Made by a program: the position numbers and the translations under genes. A model generated the notes under the pieces. It saw nothing but the letters and a program-made list of their open reading frames with translations, searched no databases and was not told the DNA's origin. This document shows, one piece after another, positions 13,978-19,078 of a DNA stretch of 19,078 bases; position 1 is the first letter of the stretch; every line of letters begins with the position of its first letter. Source of the DNA: Chloroflexota bacterium (GTDB lineage Bacteria; Chloroflexota; Ktedonobacteria; Ktedonobacterales; Ktedonobacteraceae); the NCBI GenBank assembly GCA_005879655.1, contig VBJK01000133.1, positions 1-19,078 of the forward strand, read 5' to 3'.

Positions 13978-16227
13978 CTACTCCCCTTCAGCAATGAAGT
14001 AGGTAGTTGCTAGCATTACCGCAACAAAGGCCCGCACCCTAGCTTTGCACGGCGAAGCAACTACATACTCAGCTACTGCGGTACCTGCCCAGTCCAAGTG
14101 CCCTGGCTTGCAAGGTAATGGCTTGCTTCCGCTTATGCTAGTAGCACTACTAAAACTCCCTTCAAGACGAATAAGTACAAAAGGTGCAGGTTGCGTGCAG
14201 ACTACGCCATTTGCATAGGTATACTTCTCATTGCTCAGTGTCTCGCTAAAGGACAACTTTCCCCCTTTGTAGGTACCAGTGCAAGCAATGGTATAGGTAT
14301 CAGTATATGCGCCGATGTTATCTGTTCCATTGTTTGTATGTTCTAAACCATCCGCTCCAGGTGTACAGACCGAACCACCGTTTGGATCTGCATGACCTGT
14401 AATTTCCAATGTCATCTGATGGGAAACTTGTTCGCTAGCCTGATAATTCGCTTTGATCGTAAAGCTCATATCGTCAGGGGGCGCACCACTGGGACCCGGC
14501 GTGTGAGCTTGACCCTGCGGTACAATCTTTAACCCTATGCCGTGTTTCGTCGTAGAACCACTCGCGTCTTTAGCTGTCAGCTTATGATCGCCCAGGGGCC
14601 AATCTTTCGTCACGGTCAGCGTGCTGGTGACATTACCATCCTTATCGCTTTGTGCCGCAGGATTGCCTGGTACGACGTTATCATCCAGCAAAAAAGTAAT
14701 AGAAGAATTGCTAGAGAATTGATGGCCACTGACACGAAAATCTGTGCCAGTCGAACCTGTCTGGACCGCATTGGCCTGATATTGGCTGTTCACGCTAATA
14801 GAGGGCTGAGGCCGCGTGATGATGTAGACGAAGATGCTAGCACCCGCTGTTCCCAAGACAACGAGAACTATGACTGCGATGAGCAGGATCTTCAATGGAT
14901 TCTTCGTCTTGGGCTGTTCAGGCGGTCGTGGCTGCATATACATTGGCTGCTGACCCGTCTGCCCCGCTGGATACATTGGCTGCTGACCCGACTGCCCTGG
15001 TGTGTATATTGGCTGCTGGCCCGACTGCCCCGCTGGATACATTGGCTGCTGTCCAGGTTGAGGGACTGGTGGATACATCGGCTGTTGTCCGGGTTGCTCG
15101 TAAGGAGGTGGGGAATAGTTAGACATTTGTGTCTCTGTCGCGATATATGGAGGAGGCATAAACCCTGGTTGCTGGACACGAAGCGTTGATAGGTAATCTA
15201 ATTGTTCGTTGGAATAGTTAGCCCCACTGCCACCATAGCTAGTAATGGTATTGCTGGGAGGTAGGGACCTAGCACGCACGGTGGAAACATCAGCAATTGG
15301 TGTGTCCGCCGGAGAAGGACCTGTTGCCCCGGTTCCTGGTGCAAGACTATAGGAATGAGGTGGCACGTTGGGCGATAACCCACCCGACATTGCCGGGCTT
15401 GAGCGCATGGCTTGCTCTAATGCGCTAGCGAAGGCTTCTATACGGCTGAAGCGCTGTTGCGGATCTTTCGCCATTGCCATGAGTATAACATCTTCAACAA
15501 CAGATGGAAGAGCTGGTACCTTTTCGCGCAAGGATGCAGGACTGGCAGAGATCTGTTGAGAAACAACTTCCATATACGAGCCATTGAAAGGGCGCATACC
15601 AGTCAGCCATTCATAGACGACAATAGCTAGAGCATACTGATCACTGGCCGGGGTTGTATTACCCTGTATTTGCTCTGGGGCCATATAGACAACGGTGCCA
15701 GTAGGGTCCCACCCGCTCTCCTGATTTCCTCCCTCATACATGCGTGCGCTCTGCGTCAAGACGGCAATGCCAAAGTCACTGAGCAGAATCTGGTTGTTAT
15801 TACCCACCAGCATGTTTTCCGGTTTGATATCGCGGTGGATGAACTTTTGATCGTGAGCATACTGTAAAGCAGAAGTCACTTGCTTGACATAAGAGACCAC
15901 AACATTGATTGGGACCTGTGTACCACGAGGATGGCGCTGGCGCAAGGTGCCATTAGGAGCATATTCCATCACAAGAAAAGGCGTAGTACCTTCTACACCA
16001 AATTCGAGGACATGGATAATACTCGCGTGATTTAGATAAGCAACTGTACGAGCTTCATTACGGAAGTTTTCTATATTTTCATCGACTAACTGCGTACGCA
16101 GTACTTTAATAGCTGCTAACCTATTAAGGTGAATATGTTCCCCTAAATAGACATCGGCGAAGCCTCCCTGCCCTAGCAGACGAACGATTTTATAGTTCCC
16201 AAGCCGTTGTCCTGCACGATCAGTCAT
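13978..16227 (-). CDS. Membrane-anchored serine/threonine protein kinase with extracellular beta-rich tail
   Basis: 749 residues from the ATG at 16227, which is preceded by AAAAGGA; homology starts at AGQRLGNYKIVRLLGQGGF, so the upstream in-frame ATG at 16287 is not used. The kinase domain spans about 11-275: GQGGFADV (19-26), Lys41, Glu58, HRDIKPEN (131-138), DFG (151-153), APEQ and SDQYALAIVVYEWLTG; all catalytic residues are present. Residues 280-445 are a low-complexity Ser/Pro/Gln linker with five near-identical 11-12-residue units. One membrane helix lies at about 447-473 (KILLIAVIVLVVLG...). Outside it are an Ig-like domain (FRVSGHQFSSNSSITFLLDD, VTKDWPLGDHKLTAKD) and a second beta-rich domain with four Cys that could form disulphides. 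Predicted topology is kinase inside and sensor-like tail outside. The ligand is unknown. Confidence 0.93.
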   Translation of the reverse strand: MTDRAGQRLGNYKIVRLLGQGGFADVYLGEHIHLNRLAAIKVLRTQLVDENIENFRNEARTVAYLNHASIIHVLEFGVEGTTPFLVMEYAPNGTLRQRHPRGTQVPINVVVSYVKQVTSALQYAHDQKFIHRDIKPENMLVGNNNQILLSDFGIAVLTQSARMYEGGNQESGWDPTGTVVYMAPEQIQGNTTPASDQYALAIVVYEWLTGMRPFNGSYMEVVSQQISASPASLREKVPALPSVVEDVILMAMAKDPQQRFSRIEAFASALEQAMRSSPAMSGGLSPNVPPHSYSLAPGTGATGPSPADTPIADVSTVRARSLPPSNTITSYGGSGANYSNEQLDYLSTLRVQQPGFMPPPYIATETQMSNYSPPPYEQPGQQPMYPPVPQPGQQPMYPAGQSGQQPIYTPGQSGQQPMYPAGQTGQQPMYMQPRPPEQPKTKNPLKILLIAVIVLVVLGTAGASIFVYIITRPQPSISVNSQYQANAVQTGSTGTDFRVSGHQFSSNSSITFLLDDNVVPGNPAAQSDKDGNVTSTLTVTKDWPLGDHKLTAKDASGSTTKHGIGLKIVPQGQAHTPGPSGAPPDDMSFTIKANYQASEQVSHQMTLEITGHADPNGGSVCTPGADGLEHTNNGTDNIGAYTDTYTIACTGTYKGGKLSFSETLSNEKYTYANGVVCTQPAPFVLIRLEGSFSSATSISGSKPLPCKPGHLDWAGTAVAEYVVASPCKARVRAFVAVMLATTYFIAEGE
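14942..15093 (-). repeat. 33-base tandem repeat encoding a Gly-Gln-Gln-Pro-Met-Tyr linker
   Basis: Three 33-base units (from 14942, 14975 and 15008), a 36-base unit (15041-15076) and a partial fifth are nearly identical and in frame with the kinase gene. They encode PGQQPMYPPVPQ, PGQQPMYPAGQ, SGQQPIYTPGQ, SGQQPMYPAGQ and TGQQPMYMQ just before the membrane helix. Unit number is likely to vary between strains. Confidence 0.9.
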
Positions 16228-16526
16228 GTCATCACAGTCCTTTTCAAGAAGTAAGGTACTTCCCAAGATTGCGAGTTCAATGTACACTTACGTATATTTA
16301 ATGAAGCCTAGCGGATATAATGATGATTACAGCCTTAGATGCTACTATTCGACTCTGAAAGTTGCATGTTGCTATTGTATCACGGATTGGTACTGCTTGA
16401 CAGTTGACAGAGGGAAAAAAATCGTCTCAGTATAAAAATCGATTTGTTGCGTGGTGGTTTTGGGAGTATAAATGATGGGTGAAGATTGTCTATTCCAAAA
16501 GCGAGCACTCTGAGTTATTTTGCCTC
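16228..16526. other. Intergenic region upstream of the membrane kinase gene
   Basis: This stretch has no gene. It holds the candidate kinase promoter at 16374-16382 and two overlapping TTGACA matches on the plus strand (16397-16402 and 16404-16409) with no correctly spaced -10 and no plus-strand gene behind them. The remainder up to the inverted repeat at 16527 shows nothing recognisable. Confidence 0.6.
16374..16382 (-). promoter_or_regulatory. Extended -10 promoter of the membrane kinase gene
   Basis: On the minus strand this reads TGATACAAT, a TG-extended -10 element, and the next base makes TGATACAATA, identical to the one before the sigma factor gene. The -35 region is poor (TGTCAA at 17 bases). 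The expected leader is about 140 bases. Confidence 0.4.
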
Positions 16527-16596
16527 AGCGGGCAGAGCACCAGCGGGCAGGGTACCCATAAAGGATGCCTCGCTGGTGCCCTAACCGCTGCCCGCT
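16527..16596. repeat. Nested inverted repeat at the 3' end of the etf gene
   Basis: AGCGGGCAG (16527-16535) pairs with CTGCCCGCT (16588-16596), and GCACCAGCG (16537-16545) pairs with CGCTGGTGC (16571-16579), giving two 9-base-pair stems around a 25-base loop. CAGCGGGCAG is also directly repeated at 16526-16535 and 16541-16550, and the loop holds the palindrome GGGTACCC. One arm touches the etf stop codon. It may protect or terminate the etf mRNA; a T-run is missing. Confidence 0.6.
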
Positions 16597-18503
16597 CACT
16601 TTGCTCTCTTCCCCAGTTCCTCCACCAACAACGGCAACAGCACATGCACATCCCCAACCACCCCTAGATCCGAGTAGCGAAAGATCGCCGCCCGTTCGTC
16701 ATTATTGATCGAGACAACATATCCCGCCCGGCGAATCCCCGCAATATGCTCTATCGCCCCACGAACGCCGAGCGCAATATAAAGGTGCGGCGAGACTGCA
16801 CGCCCAGTAAGTCCAATCTGTGCTTGCTTAGGCAGCCACCCCTTGTCGGTGACTGCTCTGGTTGCACCAATGCCAGCATCCAGCAGTTTGGCTAACTGGT
16901 AGAGCGGCTCACAGGTGGCAGGCTCGCCTATCCCTAGACCGACACCTAGTATAGTATGCGCCGACTCCAGTCCAGCAACGCCTGTATCGTACAACTCTTG
17001 TCCGATAATCTGTGTGCGAATCTGCTTAGCAATGTGAGGAACTAACAGCCGTTCAATAACCGGCTCTTGTGTAAAATCCGGTTGTGCAGATGCAAACAGA
17101 CCAGGGCGCAAAGTGGTCAGCACCGGAGTGGTATCCGAGACAATGAGTGAGATAATATCACCCCCAAATGCTGGCTTATACTGCACAATGCGCTGGTGCT
17201 CATCAATAGAGATAGCGATACAATCACCTGCTAGTCCAAGTTGCAGACGAGCCGCAACACGCGGGGCAAGATCGCGGCTATTGACCGTCGTACTAAACAG
17301 AACGACAGCAGGCTGATAGCGTTGAATGGCTGCTGTCACTGCCGCTGTATATCCTTCTGTCGTGTAGTTTTGCAAGCAAGGATCTTCAACGATATACACA
17401 CGTTCTGTACCATAAGCAGCCAGTGTTTTGGCTTGCGTAGCGATACCTGGCTCTCCAATAAGCAAGGTAGCCAGCTCCCCCTGTAGGGCAGCTGCCAGCT
17501 CATTGCCTTTGCTCAGTAATTCTTTCGTGACTTGACATATACCACGTGTGTCACACTCCGCAACAACCCAGACAGCTCTGCCTGGCAATGGTACCCCCTG
17601 ACGACGCGGAGCAGATCCTAGCGCTGAGGCTACAAGTTGTAGAGTGGTATGTGGAGCAAGTAATTGATGTGCTTCCAGATCTTCTATCAATAATGCAACT
17701 GCCCTGGCCGGATCACTTTCGGCGATCATGCGTGCGGTACGAGCACGAGCATCGGGAGCTGCCTCCGCTACCCAGGTGGGAGAACCCTTTTGCCCAACGC
17801 TATGGGGATCAAGACCAAGATCTGCTGCTGTGATAAGCTGAATACGTTTGTCGGCTTGCTCATCTGCTTCACATAGCGCGCGCTCGTCGGGCCAGATCCC
17901 CTCATTCAAGCGCTCGACCGTCGTTATTAACGCTGGCAGTGGCATGAGCAGTGTCTCGTTTCCGCTCTCTGTTTCGCGTTGAGCAATGACTGTGTATTGC
18001 TGATGCTGCTGTTGTACAGTGATTTTTTGCGCGGCACTCACTTGCGGGAGGTACAGGATCTCGGCGATTTGTGGTCCAACCTGCGCGGTCGCAACGTCAA
18101 GACTCTGGCGACCGCAGAGGATGAGATCGAAGGTCGGCACAACGCGCTGGATAGCAAATGCCAAAGCCTGAGCAGTGGCCATCGTATCTGCCCCTGCAAA
18201 GGCATGGTCATGCAAATGAAGTGCTCGATCGGCTCCCATCGCCAGAGCGGTTACTAGTACTTCACGTGCTGGCGGAGGCCCCATAGTAACGGCAATAACT
18301 TCTCCACCGTGCATATTACGTAAGTGGATTGCCTCCGTCAGTGCATAAATATCCAATTCATTCATTGCTAAGGGGATACCTGCTTGCAGAAGATGACGTG
18401 TCTCTGTATCAAAGCGAAGCCCTGACAGGAGTGATACCTGTTTAATACAAACGACGATAGTCAACGATCCCATGCTATCGTGAGTTTGAGGCTGCTCCAT
18501 CAT
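16596..18503 (-). CDS. Fused electron transfer flavoprotein, beta subunit followed by alpha subunit
   Basis: 635 residues. Residues 14-265 match EtfB: VVCIKQV, NELDIYALTEAIHLR, AVTMGPPPAREVLVTALAMGADRALHL, GRQSLDVATAQVGPQIAE. Residues 310-635 match EtfA: AVWVVAE, TVNSRDLAPRVAARLQLGLAGD, then the C-terminal FAD domain DKGWLPKQAQIGLTGRAVSPHLYIALGVRGAIEHIAG and AAIFRYSDLGVVGD. ETF normally is two separate proteins that carry electrons from flavin dehydrogenases to the quinone pool or ferredoxin, with FAD in the alpha C-terminus. Here both are one chain joined by a linker of about 45 residues. In the usual GISGAIQH motif the Ser is Arg and the Gln is Glu (near residue 580), which may change FAD potential. 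The start at 18503 follows AAAGGAG by 9 bases. No partner (EtfQO, FixC/FixX or acyl-CoA dehydrogenase) lies in the window. Confidence 0.93.
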   Translation of the reverse strand: MMEQPQTHDSMGSLTIVVCIKQVSLLSGLRFDTETRHLLQAGIPLAMNELDIYALTEAIHLRNMHGGEVIAVTMGPPPAREVLVTALAMGADRALHLHDHAFAGADTMATAQALAFAIQRVVPTFDLILCGRQSLDVATAQVGPQIAEILYLPQVSAAQKITVQQQHQQYTVIAQRETESGNETLLMPLPALITTVERLNEGIWPDERALCEADEQADKRIQLITAADLGLDPHSVGQKGSPTWVAEAAPDARARTARMIAESDPARAVALLIEDLEAHQLLAPHTTLQLVASALGSAPRRQGVPLPGRAVWVVAECDTRGICQVTKELLSKGNELAAALQGELATLLIGEPGIATQAKTLAAYGTERVYIVEDPCLQNYTTEGYTAAVTAAIQRYQPAVVLFSTTVNSRDLAPRVAARLQLGLAGDCIAISIDEHQRIVQYKPAFGGDIISLIVSDTTPVLTTLRPGLFASAQPDFTQEPVIERLLVPHIAKQIRTQIIGQELYDTGVAGLESAHTILGVGLGIGEPATCEPLYQLAKLLDAGIGATRAVTDKGWLPKQAQIGLTGRAVSPHLYIALGVRGAIEHIAGIRRAGYVVSINNDERAAIFRYSDLGVVGDVHVLLPLLVEELGKRAK

Positions 18504-18589
18504 CGAGGAAAACTCCTTTGTTCCTGCGTCAATAGGACCATAAATATTACTTTTGGGCTATCAGTCCCATAAATATGAACTGCCTTCAT
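18500..18589 (-). CDS. 29-residue ORF coupled to the etf start; leader peptide or remnant of an MDR dehydrogenase
   Basis: It starts with ATG at 18589 after a good AAAGGA (6-base spacing) and stops with a TGA inside ATGATG at the start of etf, so the two frames overlap. The peptide begins MKAVHIYGTDSPKVIFM, similar to the N-terminus of zinc-type alcohol dehydrogenases/quinone oxidoreductases (MKAV..HEYGGPEVL). Two readings fit: the first codons of a deleted MDR gene that now works as a translated leader, or a chance ORF. It is too short to be an enzyme. Confidence 0.4.
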   Translation of the reverse strand: MKAVHIYGTDSPKVIFMVLLTQEQRSFPR

Positions 18590-18606
18590 TGCCGTTCCTT
18601 TCTACG

Positions 18607-18636
18607 TTTATACCGTTTCCATGTGAATCGTAACAA
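18607..18636 (-). promoter_or_regulatory. Candidate promoter of the etf gene
   Basis: On the minus strand, TTGTTA (18631-18636) and TATAAA (18607-18612) are spaced by 18 bases. It would start transcription near 18600, just ahead of the ribosome-binding site of the 29-codon ORF. The hexamers match consensus at 4 and 5 of 6 positions. Confidence 0.35.
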
Positions 18637-19078
18637 CTGTATACTATAGGGGATTTCAGTTCAAAAAAACACATGCTTTTTTTCCTATCCTATCCTCCTC
18701 CCTTCATATGGCGACGATGCCATTGGGATTGGAGTTGGCGAGCGAGCTAGGCTGGGGATTGTAGTACTATACTGCCTGATAGATAAAATCCGGCTCTTTG
18801 CTCATCAGTGGTGATTGTCACATTTTGAGCAAGGGCATACGTATTAAAAATAGAAAGATGTCCCAAAACGCTGCATTTCGAGCGTTTGCCTTCGGTCTTG
18901 TGCTCGTTTCTCTTGCTTGTATCTCCGCATAATGATATATGTAGAAATGTTATGATCACCGATGGTAATGAGAAGAAAGTACTTACTATAGTGCCCTCGG
19001 ATAGCCTGGGCTGTAAACTATCTCTTGAGTGTCCGTCTGAAGATGCGCTTGTTTTTTTCATGTATCTTTTTATGGTCT
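18637..19078. other. Right-end intergenic region
   Basis: No convincing gene. A minus-strand open frame of 104 codons (18747-19061) has no family resemblance and a weak ribosome-binding site. An A7/T7 pair (18663-18669 and 18677-18683) flanks a 7-base spacer, followed by a pyrimidine-rich stretch with repeated CCTATCC. The last bases run off the window. Confidence 0.5.

Noticed and set aside
14542..15189. Plus-strand open frame of 215 codons opposite the membrane kinase
   Set aside because: It is an antisense shadow produced by the Pro/Gln-rich repeat; its Trp/Leu/Arg-rich repeats are the complement of the linker.
16397..16436. Plus-strand TTGACA with downstream TATAAA
   Set aside because: The spacing is 21 bases and there is no plus-strand gene downstream.
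18747..19061. Minus-strand open frame of 104 codons
   Set aside because: Weak ribosome-binding site, no recognisable domain and unremarkable composition; not enough to call a gene.

Overview
The window looks like a stretch of chromosome from a soil bacterium of the Ktedonobacteria (Chloroflexota) type. This is an inference from gene content: a trans-AT polyketide region, several Hanks-type Ser/Thr kinases (one with a Pro/Gln-rich juxtamembrane linker and an extracellular beta-rich tail), a HEAT-repeat protein beside a kinase, an RpoD-like sigma factor and a fused EtfB-EtfA. GC content looks moderate. No rRNA, tRNA, CRISPR array or intact transposase gene was seen.

Region 1 (1-6700) is the edge of a polyketide cluster. 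On the plus strand, a PKS gene entering from the left ends in a dehydratase-like half domain, an ACP and a thioesterase. On the minus strand, running toward it, is a beta-branching (HMG-CoA synthase) cassette in the order AcpK-type ACP, decarboxylating-KS stub, HCS (PksG type), ECH1 (PksH type), ECH2 (PksI type). A near-ideal sigma-70 promoter lies in front of it. The cassette is followed by two dead genes: a fossil of a PKS ketosynthase module with a stop and three deletions or joins, and a luciferase-like flavin/F420 oxidoreductase broken by a frameshifting deletion. HCS, ECH1, ECH2 and AcpK keep their key residues. The KS that would make acetyl-AcpK is cut to about 55 recognisable residues. 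The locus is therefore partly decayed, or depends on another KS.

Region 2 (6700-11500) is regulatory. A HEAT-repeat protein lies downstream of a soluble Ser/Thr kinase, and a primary-like sigma-70 factor lies upstream of that kinase. A hairpin-rich GC block that looks like a dispersed repeat separates the sigma gene from the kinase.

Region 3 (11500-16300) holds tex (YqgF, HhH and S1 domains; TTG start), divergent from the sigma gene and convergent, with an 11-base gap, with a membrane-anchored Ser/Thr kinase.

Region 4 (16300-19078) holds a fused electron-transfer flavoprotein gene. It is preceded by a 29-codon ORF whose stop overlaps the etf start and which resembles the first residues of a zinc-type alcohol dehydrogenase/quinone oxidoreductase. 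It is followed by a strong inverted repeat. The last 440 bases show no convincing gene.
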